A program made the translations under genes and the position numbers. From the NCBI RefSeq assembly GCF_004358025.1, contig NZ_SMTL01000006.1, positions 62,001 to 126,000 on the forward strand: 64,000 nucleotides of DNA, given 5' to 3'. Positions 25,923 to 40,297 of the stretch are shown one piece after another. Numbering within the stretch: the stretch's first letter is position 1; the number at the start of each line of letters is the position of its first letter. The notes beneath the pieces were generated by a model. The model worked only from the letters and a program-made list of their open reading frames with translations, was not told the DNA's origin and did not search any database. This stretch comes from Rhizobium deserti (lineage in GTDB: Bacteria; Pseudomonadota; Alphaproteobacteria; Rhizobiales; Rhizobiaceae).

Positions 25923-26965
25923 GCATCGAACCGATAGGCGTTTCTCAAGGTCTTCTGGACAAACAGTCCGAATTCCGACGGTCGGTCGTCCTTGTTCAAA
26001 AGATTGGGCATGGCGCCCTGGCTGAAACACCAGGCGGTGTGGTTCAGCCCGTATTTCTCGAGGAAATTTTCAACGAAAGGACGACCGAAATCGTCCACTG
26101 TTCCTTGCAGATCATCTTCGCAGTCTGGACAAAATCCCCACTCGGTCACGACAATCGGTTTCACGTGCTGGAGTTCACCCAAGGTGGCTACCCGCGCGGC
26201 AAAGTCGCCACGTTCTGCGTTCGGGTACGAATGCCATACGTAAGCGGTCCGAGCATCATCGATCAATAGATCGCGCACACCCACGAGATCGTGAGACCAA
26301 TAACCACCGGCACATAGCACGATATTGTCCGCATCATTCCTAATAATCTTGATCAGGTCTGTCCATGCACGGTGGAAAATCGGCCAATGCTGCCCAGTCG
26401 CACGCCAAAGACGCTCCTCCGCGACAGGCTCGTTCCACAATTCAAACATGACATGTGGATCAGCAGAATAGCGGCGAGCCATCTGCTGCCAGAAACCTGC
26501 TGCGTCTTTTAGGCTTGATAATGATATGTCGACCGGCAGGCCCCATTCAGCTGGAACCAAAGGCTCGTAATAGCCTGGAAAGCCGATTGCATGCCAGTCG
26601 ATGATAACAACCAGATGTTCGGCGCGTGCCGCCGCAACATCCCGCTCCAATGCACGCGTGGTGCCAGTCGGGTCTGATCGCCAATGCCCTGGCAAGACGC
26701 TGATGCGCACACAGTTCGCGCGCCACTCTTCCGCTATGATTTTATAATCCTCGACGGAGCGATTGGCTCGGATATACAGCGGGTCGCCAACGGCAATTCC
26801 GGTCAAACGAAGCTCGCGACCGGCATGGGTAAAACGGTTACCGTCGATTTCGATCCGTGGCAGTGATTTGTCTGCGGCATGAGACGAAACCGCACTCAAC
26901 AGCGACACGGCACCCAAACCACCCAATACCTCTCTGCGAAGTGGGTTCTTTTTCTCCATGCTCAT
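25904..26965 (-). CDS. Glycoside hydrolase family 5 protein with Tat signal
   Basis: The protein has 353 residues. A twin-arginine signal (LRREVLGGLGAVSLLSAVSSHA) suggests folded export to the periplasm. The GH5 fold is marked by the acid/base Glu in FELWNEP (about E179) and the nucleophile Glu in IVVTEWGF (about E275). There is also a conserved VWHSYP and an N-terminal RLTGIAVGDP. GH5 enzymes are endo-beta-glycanases (cellulase or mannanase type). In exopolysaccharide operons they usually trim or release the chain, or clear jammed polymer from the periplasm. It overlaps the chain-length gene by ATGA and the polymerase gene at its end, so it is a true operon member. Confidence 0.9.
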   Translation of the reverse strand: MSMEKKNPLRREVLGGLGAVSLLSAVSSHAADKSLPRIEIDGNRFTHAGRELRLTGIAVGDPLYIRANRSVEDYKIIAEEWRANCVRISVLPGHWRSDPTGTTRALERDVAAARAEHLVVIIDWHAIGFPGYYEPLVPAEWGLPVDISLSSLKDAAGFWQQMARRYSADPHVMFELWNEPVAEERLWRATGQHWPIFHRAWTDLIKIIRNDADNIVLCAGGYWSHDLVGVRDLLIDDARTAYVWHSYPNAERGDFAARVATLGELQHVKPIVVTEWGFCPDCEDDLQGTVDDFGRPFVENFLEKYGLNHTAWCFSQGAMPNLLNKDDRPSEFGLFVQKTLRNAYRFDAWKIRT

Positions 26966-28485
26966 GTGTCCGCCCGATGCAGGAAAGAAGCTCGTCGTGC
27001 ATCGCCACCATACCGATCGACCAGGTTCAGAAGTGGTGTCGAATGATGGACTGCGTGATCATCATTGCCGTTTCTGTGCGAGTGGGGAGTGTGATCGCGC
27101 AGGTATCCGTAACCGACCCCGAGCGACCAGCCGAGGCAAAGGCCCAACCCAACGGACAGCACGAACATCACCGAGAAGGAAGGTGGCGACTTTCGGCGGA
27201 TGGGTGCGGAAGCAGGCGAGATTATCTGAGCGTTCAACGTATTGAGAAGGCCCTGCTCCCGTGTTTCACGAGAGCGCGTCAGCGCCTCCTCATAAACCGC
27301 ACGGGCGCTGTCCGCTTCTCTTTGAAGCTGTCGCAACTGGATACGAGCTGAATCTATATTCTGAACTTGTGAAATAAGCGGGTCGAGCGACTTGAGCGCC
27401 GACTGGTACTCTGCCTTTGCACGATCATACTCAATGCCCGCATATTGCGCCAGCCGGCTCATTTCCCCGCTAACCGACTTGCTGATTGCGGCTACTCTGC
27501 TCTTGGCGCTTATCACCCTCGGATGGCGTTCTCCCAAAGTTGCGGCAAGCGTCGACAGATCTGCCTGCGACTGCTGGAGCTCTCCTCTCAACCGCAGAAG
27601 GTCAGGAGAAGCCGTTGCAATCGGCGAAGACAATAATCGGTCGGGATGCGCCAGTAGCTCCTGAAGCTGGTCTCTATCGACCTTCCGCTTGTTCATGGCA
27701 TCTTCTGCGGCGGAAACAGCAACATTGTTCTGGCCCAGGCGCCCTTCGGCTAGGACGGTCCCGTTCGTGTCGACGATACGGTTGTCCACCTTGAACTGCG
27801 CGACAGCGTCCTCACGCGCTTTCAAAGATGTCTGAAGGGACGCCAGTCGACCCTCTAGGCTGGTTGACGCGCTGTTAGCCTGATCGGTTCGCTGATTATC
27901 ACGCAGTTGTAGATAAGCTTGGATAATCGCATTGCTAATCTCTGCCGCCCTTTGTGGCGACCGGCTGCGGCCATAGACTGTGATCATGTAGGTGCGGTCT
28001 TCACGCACCACGTTTATGTTCTTGGAAAGTCGTTCAACTGCTTCCTGAACAGGATCGTTGCGGGCGGAATTTGACGCTCCAAAAGAAAACCAGGATGCCT
28101 TTCCGCCTTTCCCGCCGAACTCTTCATCATTTGTCAGACCCAGGTTCTCGACGACAATCTTCAGGACGGATGCAGATTGCATGATCCGGACTTGGCTTTC
28201 CACGATCACGACGCCTGAGTCCCCCGCTGATAAAGCTGGGGTCAAATCATTACGAAGCAGCTGCAGATTTTGAGGATCAACATAGATTTGCGTACTTGCC
28301 TCGTAAACGGGCTTGATGAGCGGCATTATCAGGATGCAAGCCGCGCCAAACAAAATAGCACCAGCCAATGCCCAAAGTTTGGCGGCCCAAAGCCGCTGTG
28401 CAAGCTCCGCTGCTGTGACACGTTGAGCAAATTTAGACGGGCCCGGTCCAGGCACCTCATTCGCGTCAAGCTGAAACATTGTCAT
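26962..28485 (-). CDS. Chain-length/export protein (Wzz/GumC type) without kinase domain
   Basis: The protein has about 507 residues from the ATG at 28485, preceded by AAGGA; longer starts lack a ribosome site. It has an N-terminal membrane segment (LWALAGAILFGAACILIMPLI) followed by the Wzz motif region YEASTQIYVDP. A long periplasmic coiled coil follows, then the GNVR-like region and a second membrane segment (SVMFVLSVGLGLCLGWSLGVGY). It ends in a short His-rich cytoplasmic tail. There is no Walker A motif or Tyr-rich tail, so the BY-kinase part is missing or encoded elsewhere. It should be a polysaccharide co-polymerase controlling chain length. It is the first gene of a four-gene operon. 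Confidence 0.9.
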   Translation of the reverse strand: MTMFQLDANEVPGPGPSKFAQRVTAAELAQRLWAAKLWALAGAILFGAACILIMPLIKPVYEASTQIYVDPQNLQLLRNDLTPALSAGDSGVVIVESQVRIMQSASVLKIVVENLGLTNDEEFGGKGGKASWFSFGASNSARNDPVQEAVERLSKNINVVREDRTYMITVYGRSRSPQRAAEISNAIIQAYLQLRDNQRTDQANSASTSLEGRLASLQTSLKAREDAVAQFKVDNRIVDTNGTVLAEGRLGQNNVAVSAAEDAMNKRKVDRDQLQELLAHPDRLLSSPIATASPDLLRLRGELQQSQADLSTLAATLGERHPRVISAKSRVAAISKSVSGEMSRLAQYAGIEYDRAKAEYQSALKSLDPLISQVQNIDSARIQLRQLQREADSARAVYEEALTRSRETREQGLLNTLNAQIISPASAPIRRKSPPSFSVMFVLSVGLGLCLGWSLGVGYGYLRDHTPHSHRNGNDDHAVHHSTPLLNLVDRYGGDARRASFLHRADT

Positions 28486-28670
28486 TATTCCTTGCGAAAG
28501 CATGGCCATGCTCTGCTGCTATGATTCCGACGGAACCCAGCACATCGTCCTGCAAAATGATTAGAGAGTCGTAACTTCAGACCGGGCTCTGAAAGCGCTC
28601 GCTCGTTGAATGCAGCTCGCTTATCGTGGGAGGTAATGCTGTATTCAGAGAATACGGGTAGAGGTTGTCT

Positions 28671-29849
28671 ATGACGCGCCAAGCAGAAGCCATTTCAGAC
28701 CGAGAACGCAAAGTGGAATTTACGGCGATCCGCCACGATCACATTACGACGGTCGAAGAAAAGTGGCAGCAGCTTCAAACACAGGGACCGGCGACGGCAT
28801 TTCAGCACTTCGGCTGGATGAAGGCGATCGAGGCCTATCTCTGCCCGCCTGCCAATGCTCGCGGTTTTGTCGTGGAGATCACCGAGATCGCAGCGGGCAG
28901 GACGCTGATGTTCATCCCTTTTGCTATTATCAAAAAGCCGGGCTACTCCGCCGTCGAATATCTTAGTTTGGGCGTTTGCGACGTCAGCATGCCAATCCTC
29001 ATCCCAGGTTACGATTTTCCTGAACACGCTGGCGGCGTGTTGTGGGAGGCGATCATGCGGGTTCTTCCCAAAGCCGATCTTGTTTATATCGACCAGATAC
29101 CAAGATTAATGAGGGGGACAACCAATCCCCTTGCCTGCGCTCCCGGTGTTCGCCAGATCGAGATGAGGAGCTTTGCAGTGGCGATCGAAGGAGCACCCGC
29201 CTCGGTTGTTGAGCGTATCGCAAATGGGCAAATGCGTCGTATCTTGAAGACCTCAAGAAGGCGTCTTGAGGAACACGGAGAGGTCAAGTTCATCATCGGC
29301 GCGACAAAAGCAGAACTTGACAGGCTGCTGGCGGTGATGGTCGCTCAACGGCTGGAAAGATTTCGCCAACTCGGTCGGTTCGACCCGCTGTCTCGCTCAG
29401 ACGTTCGGGAGTTCTATAAGGCCGCGGCGTCGGCGGGACTTGCGGGAGAAAGTCCGGCACGTGTCTTTGGGCTTTCAGTTGGCGGGGAGATTGTTGCTAC
29501 CGCATACGGCTTGGTGACTGCAGACACTTTCCATCTGGTCATTGTGAGTATGGCAGACGGAAAATGGCTTTCCTGCTCGCCGGGCACGGCCGTTCTCGCG
29601 CATGTGATAAAGTGGGCTAGGCAGCAGGGACTAACGACGATGGACTTTTCGATCGGAGACCTTGCATACAAAGAGCAGTTTGGAGGTAAGCCGCAACCAT
29701 TGTACGCTTTGTCTGTGCCGCTGACAGGCAAAGGAACGTTCATCCTGCAACTGCAGAGACTAAAGAACAAGGTCGCTAGCCGCCTACGGTCTCGAACGCG
29801 GTTGTGGACGGTGATCAACTCCATTCGATCAAGGGCCAAAGGTTCGTAA
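28671..29849 (+). CDS. FemAB/GNAT-like acyltransferase of polysaccharide cluster
   Basis: The protein has 392 residues from the ATG at 28671, which has GAGG six bases upstream. The N-terminal half carries the pattern AFQHFGWMKAIEAYL. The C-terminal half has a GNAT fold of the type annotated as a BioF2-like acetyltransferase domain or FemAB-related: ARVFGLSVGGEIVATAYGLVTADTFHLVIVS, then SPGTAVLAHVIKWARQQGLTTMDFSIGDLAYKEQFGG. Such proteins occur in many exopolysaccharide clusters and transfer acyl or aminoacyl groups. Decoration of a deacetylated amino sugar, left by the NodB-like enzyme, is an appealing guess. It is divergent from the chain-length operon and is the last gene before the right repeat. 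Confidence 0.85.
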   Translation: MTRQAEAISDRERKVEFTAIRHDHITTVEEKWQQLQTQGPATAFQHFGWMKAIEAYLCPPANARGFVVEITEIAAGRTLMFIPFAIIKKPGYSAVEYLSLGVCDVSMPILIPGYDFPEHAGGVLWEAIMRVLPKADLVYIDQIPRLMRGTTNPLACAPGVRQIEMRSFAVAIEGAPASVVERIANGQMRRILKTSRRRLEEHGEVKFIIGATKAELDRLLAVMVAQRLERFRQLGRFDPLSRSDVREFYKAAASAGLAGESPARVFGLSVGGEIVATAYGLVTADTFHLVIVSMADGKWLSCSPGTAVLAHVIKWARQQGLTTMDFSIGDLAYKEQFGGKPQPLYALSVPLTGKGTFILQLQRLKNKVASRLRSRTRLWTVINSIRSRAKGS

Positions 29850-30257
29850 CTTTCAGGTCTCTTTTTTTGGCAATCGATTGACTGCTAACATCAAAACGAA
29901 ATCAAGCATCAGGCAAGCCGCGTTCTGCGACAATTCATCAGCATATCGCACGAGGATGGAAACAACCTTGCGGCGGCGCCTCCACTTGGTTGGATCATTG
30001 TCCAGGTCAGACCATGGCGACAAGATAGCAAACGACCCTCAGCCTGTACGATTAAGGACCGTGGTCTGCTGAAGATTAGCTTTAGGCGTCGATCGGGGCA
30101 CACCGAATGCAAGCTGAACGGCTTCTGCTGACAATGAAGCGTCTACCCAAAGGCTGGGGTAGCAGTTATCGAGGCCTTGCCACCTCTTCTGAGAGGTTGC
30201 GGAACTGTAGGCTCTCACACGGGTTAGGTCTTCCTCAACCATGTGGAGACAGCCTAG
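29850..30257. other. Gene-free right junction of the polysaccharide island
   Basis: This 408-base gap holds no supportable gene. It contains the degenerate copy of the J-domain gene's 3' end (30049-30131). It also contains a small 6-bp hairpin, CTACCC and GGGTAG, at 30143-30162, which may be the terminator that once followed that gene. Frames of about 65 codons here are shadows of the decayed copy. Confidence 0.6.
30049..30131 (+). pseudogene. Degenerate second copy of the J-domain gene 3' end (right repeat)
   Basis: The bases 30084-30131 match 17852-17901 in 46 of 50 aligned columns, with one 2-base deletion that breaks the frame. The preceding 35 bases match in about 24. Several differences are C-to-T changes that introduce in-frame stops. 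The copy lies about 12.2 kb from the intact gene end in the same orientation, and the next gene starts 127 bases on. The most direct reading is that this is the displaced original end, or the second attachment half-site, of an insertion. Confidence 0.78.
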
Positions 30258-31124
30258 ATGTCAGAACAGACCAACTACCCTCAGCCTCCTTACCCAGAAC
30301 AGCAACAGCAGCCACCGGGTAAGACGAGTGATATGCAGCCATTGCCCGACCATGGAGAGCATTCCTACAAAGGCGACGGCAAGCTGAGCGGCAAGGTTGC
30401 TCTCATCACCGGCGGAGATTCCGGTATCGGTAAAGCAGTCGCAATTGCCTTTGCTCGCGAAGGGGCGGACGTGCTGGTCTCCTATCTTAACGAGGATGAA
30501 GACGCGGCCGATACTGCCAAGTGGATTGAGGAAGCTGGCCGAAAAGCAATCGTTGTACCTGGTGACATCAAGTCGGAAGATCATTGCAACAACTTGGTAA
30601 AACGCGCCGTCGATGAACTGGGCGGAATCGATATTTTGGTGAACAATGCCGCCTTTCAGCGCACCTATGCCGATATTGCCGACATCTCTCTTGAAGAATG
30701 GGATGAGACCTTTCGCACCAACATCTATGCGCCTTTCCTTCTCGCCAAGGCTGCCATCCCGCACATGAAGCCGGGCAGCGCGATCATCAACACGACCTCG
30801 ATCCAATCCCGGCAGCCCTCCCCACAATTATTGGCTTATGCCTCGACCAAGGGAGCGATCTTGAATTTTACGGCCGGCTTGGCTGAGATGGTCGCTGAGA
30901 AAGGCATTCGCGTGAATGCTGTGGCACCTGGTCCCATCTGGACGCCGCTCATCCCCTCGACGATGCCGGCCGAAAAAGCAGCAAAATTCGGTGAGCAGAC
31001 TTTGATTGGGCGTGCTGGTCAGCCAGCAGAATTGGCGGGGGCCTACGTACTGCTGGCATCGTCGCTGGGCAGCTACATGACAGGCGCTGTCATACCTGTA
31101 ACCGGCGGCGAGATCATGATTTAA
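30258..31124 (+). CDS. SDR-family oxidoreductase (stress-protein-39-like)
   Basis: This 288-residue short-chain dehydrogenase has a Pro/Gln-rich N-terminal extension of about 40 residues. The NAD(P)-binding motif is ALITGGDSGIGKAVAI, then DILVNNAA. The catalytic Ser is in INTTSIQS and the Tyr-x-x-x-Lys in YASTKGA, followed by RVNAVAPGPIWTPL. The extension with HSYKGDGKLSGK is typical of the general-stress GSP39/YhdF subgroup, whose substrates are unknown. It stands alone, after the island's right junction and convergent with the kinase at 31197. Confidence 0.92.
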   Translation: MSEQTNYPQPPYPEQQQQPPGKTSDMQPLPDHGEHSYKGDGKLSGKVALITGGDSGIGKAVAIAFAREGADVLVSYLNEDEDAADTAKWIEEAGRKAIVVPGDIKSEDHCNNLVKRAVDELGGIDILVNNAAFQRTYADIADISLEEWDETFRTNIYAPFLLAKAAIPHMKPGSAIINTTSIQSRQPSPQLLAYASTKGAILNFTAGLAEMVAEKGIRVNAVAPGPIWTPLIPSTMPAEKAAKFGEQTLIGRAGQPAELAGAYVLLASSLGSYMTGAVIPVTGGEIMI

Positions 31125-31149
31125 CGAGAGACTTACGCGGACCGTCTGT

Positions 31150-31175
31150 CTGCCGCGCCATCTAAAGCGCGGCAG
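31150..31175. terminator. Hairpin between convergent genes, possible bidirectional terminator
   Basis: CTGCCGCGC (31150-31158) and GCGCGGCAG (31167-31175) form a perfect 9-bp stem with an 8-base loop. It lies between the SDR stop and the end of the convergent kinase gene. There is no T run on either side, so termination would be inefficient or factor-dependent. Confidence 0.5.
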
Positions 31176-31196
31176 CAGGAGGGCCGACGTGTCATA

Positions 31197-32879
31197 TCAT
31201 GCCGCACTGGCCCGATCGCCAGTGGCTCGCTGCAGCGCTGCATGAAGCTGTTCCTGCGTGAATGGCTTCGTCATTCGCAGCATGTCAGCAAGCCCATGAT
31301 CTTCCGGAAGCTCGGCGTAGCCGGAGGCTAGGATAACCGGCAGTCCCGGGAAGGACGAGAAGATCGAGCGCGCCAGTTCCGCACCGGTCATGCCCGGCAT
31401 GGCGTGATCGGTAATAACCAGATCAACATGGCCGCCGGAGCCCAATATCTGCAGAGCCTGGGCCGCAGAGGATACTTCCGTTGCCACATGACCTAGATCC
31501 TCCAGCATGGCCGCGGTCCCCATGCTCACCAGAGCGTCGTCGTCCACTACAAGGACACTCAGCGCATTGGAAGCCGGCGAAGATACTTCCTGAGGCGCTA
31601 TCTGGACCGTCGGTTCGAGCGCGACAGGTGTTTCGGCAACCGGCAGCCACAGGAATACCGTCGTCCCCTTCCCCTTCACGCTGCTGAGTTCGAGTATGCC
31701 ACCCGATTGTGCCGCCAAGCCGTGCACCATGGACAGGCCGAGGCCCGTACCCTTTCCAAGGCCTTTCGTCGTGAAGAATGGCTCGGCGGCGCGGGCAGCC
31801 GTGGCTGCATCCATCCCCTCGCCGGTATCGGACACCCCAATCCTGACATAGCGACCAGAAGCAAGCTGGCTAGGCCGTAAGGCTCCGTCCTCGGAGGCTG
31901 AAATTGTGATCGTGCCGCCGCCGGCCATGGCGTCGCGTGCGTTGACGAACAGATTAAGCAGGGCCAGTTCCAGCTGGTTGCTATCCACCATCAGGGGCGG
32001 AATTGTGGGAGGAATCTGCTTGCTGATCTCGACGCCTGGACCAAGTGCCTTGCCGAGAAGATCCTGAATATTATCAAACAATTGCAGGAAATCGACCGCC
32101 TGCGGCTTCAGCTCCTGGCGGCGTGCAAAGGCCAGCAAACGCTGGGTAAGCGCCGCGCCGCGCTCGGCTGCCTGGATGGCGTTCGCCACCAGCCGCTCAC
32201 TTTTTTCATCCGCCGGCAGGCGCTTCTTCAGAAGGTTCAAACTTCCGAGCACCGCCATCAGCAGGTTGTTGAAGTCATGTGCCACGCCACCGGTCAGCTG
32301 CCCGATCGTATCGAGCTTCTGTGCCTCAAACAGCTGTGCCAGCGCATCCTCGCGCTCGCGGGTTCTTTGCTCGATCCGCTGTTCGAGCTCTTCATTCAGT
32401 TGGCGCAACTGCGTGGAGGAAGCCTCAAGTTCAGCGGTTCTTTCCCGAACCCGATCCTCCAGTTGCGCGTTCAGTCTTTCGAGTTCGCGGGTCTTGCGAT
32501 AAAGATCGGCGAATACCCTAACCTTGGCGCGCAGCACGTCGGGTACGATCGGCACCGAGACGTAATCAACGGCACCGGCCGCGTATCCGCGCAGGCGATC
32601 CGGTTCTGCCATCATGACGGCGGACACGAAGATGATCGCAGTATGCTGGTATCGAGGATGCTCCCGGATCATGCTGACCAGCTCGAAGCCGTCCTGCTCC
32701 GGCATGCACACGTCTACCAATATGACGGCGATCTCATTGCGCAACAGGTGCTCGAGCGCCTCCCTGCCCGATTGCGCCTTGATCAGGTTTTCGCCGAGCT
32801 CCTGGAGCACTACCTCATAGCTCAGTAGTTTAGCCGGCTGATCGTCGACGAGAAGGATATTGACGGGGGTCACAGCCAT
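31197..32879 (-). CDS. REC-histidine kinase-REC hybrid protein
   Basis: This soluble protein has about 560 residues from the ATG at 32879. A first receiver (NILLVDDQPAK, phospho-Asp in VILVDVCMPEQDG) is followed by a coiled coil. A HisKA domain has QLTGGVAHDFNNLLMAVLGS, an HATPase has NLFVNARDAM, DTGEGMD and GLGKGTGLGLSMV, and a final receiver has VLVVDDDALVS and LVITDHAMPGMTG. It lies four bases after the stop of the giant poly-HAMP kinase and is surely co-transcribed with it. It may receive phosphoryl groups through its first receiver or act as an output hub. No DNA-binding domain is present. An upstream frame to 32945 overlaps the kinase gene and is unlikely. Confidence 0.92.
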   Translation of the reverse strand: MAVTPVNILLVDDQPAKLLSYEVVLQELGENLIKAQSGREALEHLLRNEIAVILVDVCMPEQDGFELVSMIREHPRYQHTAIIFVSAVMMAEPDRLRGYAAGAVDYVSVPIVPDVLRAKVRVFADLYRKTRELERLNAQLEDRVRERTAELEASSTQLRQLNEELEQRIEQRTREREDALAQLFEAQKLDTIGQLTGGVAHDFNNLLMAVLGSLNLLKKRLPADEKSERLVANAIQAAERGAALTQRLLAFARRQELKPQAVDFLQLFDNIQDLLGKALGPGVEISKQIPPTIPPLMVDSNQLELALLNLFVNARDAMAGGGTITISASEDGALRPSQLASGRYVRIGVSDTGEGMDAATAARAAEPFFTTKGLGKGTGLGLSMVHGLAAQSGGILELSSVKGKGTTVFLWLPVAETPVALEPTVQIAPQEVSSPASNALSVLVVDDDALVSMGTAAMLEDLGHVATEVSSAAQALQILGSGGHVDLVITDHAMPGMTGAELARSIFSSFPGLPVILASGYAELPEDHGLADMLRMTKPFTQEQLHAALQRATGDRASAA

Positions 32880-32883
32880 GTCC

Positions 32884-39186
<6,303 letters not shown>

Positions 39187-39659
39187 GACAGCCCCTCCAA
39201 TGAATCGCGGCCTAATCTAGTGGCTAGCAAGGAAAAAGCTATAGAAATTAGACTGATCCTTAGCCCCCTCCGGCTCTGATCCCGGTTGTATTGGAGCTGC
39301 CGCCATGACTGGACGTCCGTGGCCCTCCATCAGACACGGAGCAGGGTCTTCAGACACGGATAGGGGTCGCCGCAACCAGCGCAAAGAAAGGGAATTAGAG
39401 GGCTTGCAATGAAAAGGGCGCTCGACCTTTTCAGGGAGCGCCCTCTTCGACCCGGACAACTGCGAACGCGCGACAGGCTATTGTCGCTGCAGGCAGTCAT
39501 CGAAAACGGGTGGTAGTCGCTAGATATGGATGATCACCCGCCGATACAAGACCTGTTTAAGCACGAGGAAGATCTTCAACAGCTTTTAGCTTGCACTTGA
39601 TGATGTTTGCGGCGCCGGCCGCCCTACATCCTCTGCGGAACATGAAGATGTGGTGAGAC
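39187..39659. other. Intergenic region upstream of poly-HAMP kinase
   Basis: This stretch of 473 bases should hold promoters for the kinase (minus) and the exonuclease (plus). An 8-bp inverted repeat, GGGCGCTC at 39416-39423 and GAGCGCCC at 39436-39443, has a 12-base loop followed by TCTTC. An 80-codon minus-strand frame (39217-39459) is not convincing as a gene. Confidence 0.5.
39416..39447 (+). terminator. Hairpin with short pyrimidine tail
   Basis: A perfect 8-bp GC-rich stem with a 12-base loop is followed by TCTT. No plus-strand gene ends nearby, so if it terminates anything it would be an unannotated transcript, for example a small RNA. It could also be a protein-binding dyad. Confidence 0.3.
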
Positions 39660-40199
39660 ATGATCGTATTTCTCGACTTCGAGGCCTCGTCCTTAAGCAA
39701 AAAAAGCTTTCCGATCGAAGTGGCCTGGGTCTTCGAAGACGGTCGCTTTCGGTCCCACCTTATAAAGCCCGCCGCGGATTGGCTCGATTGGTCACCCGAG
39801 GCCGAACACGTGCATGGCATATCAAGAGGGATGCTTGATGCGGAAGGAACGCCAGTCGAGGCGGTCGCCGCAGAAATGATGAAGGAGCTCGCGGGCCACG
39901 ATCTCTATGCCAGCGCCCCTTCATGGGACGGAAAGTGGCTGAGCGTGCTTCTTCGAGCGACGGGCCACCCACGCCACGCGCTGCGCCTCAGGAAGTCGGA
40001 CGAAATCTTCCTGGAGGCAGCGTTGTCTCGAACGGGCCGAAACTCTTCCAAGAAAGATGCTAACGAACTCGTCAGTTCCGTGATCACCGGCAGCGAACCC
40101 GCTTCACCCGCTCACCGGGCGCTGCCTGACGCCCGGCTTGAGTTGGACCGGCTGAAGTTGGTTATCGAGCAGTCCAGCCTCCGAGGCCCAACGACGTAG
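39660..40199 (+). CDS. 3'-5' exonuclease-like protein (RNase T/DNA Pol III epsilon superfamily)
   Basis: The protein has 179 residues. The DEDD exonuclease pattern is visible. IVFLDFEASSL gives the first Asp and Glu, a middle segment around DLYASAPSWDGKWL gives the second Asp region, and SPAHRALPDARLELDRL gives the His and final Asp of a DEDDh enzyme. It should remove nucleotides from 3' ends of DNA or RNA, but no polymerase domain or partner is next to it, so the biological role is open. It is monocistronic, convergent with modC. The middle motif is weaker than in RNase T. Confidence 0.78.
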   Translation: MIVFLDFEASSLSKKSFPIEVAWVFEDGRFRSHLIKPAADWLDWSPEAEHVHGISRGMLDAEGTPVEAVAAEMMKELAGHDLYASAPSWDGKWLSVLLRATGHPRHALRLRKSDEIFLEAALSRTGRNSSKKDANELVSSVITGSEPASPAHRALPDARLELDRLKLVIEQSSLRGPTT

Positions 40200-40297
40200 G
40201 CCTGAAAAAGAATCCGCGCCAGTGTCCACCTATCCTGCCGGAAGCGGATGCTGCCTTGCGCGCTGATCAAGTGCCGGCCGAACAGATGTGCATAAGT

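Noticed and set aside
39217-39459. Minus-strand frame of 80 codons upstream of the poly-HAMP kinase
   Set aside because: No domain, poor start context and an intervening hairpin; it looks like upstream untranslated sequence.
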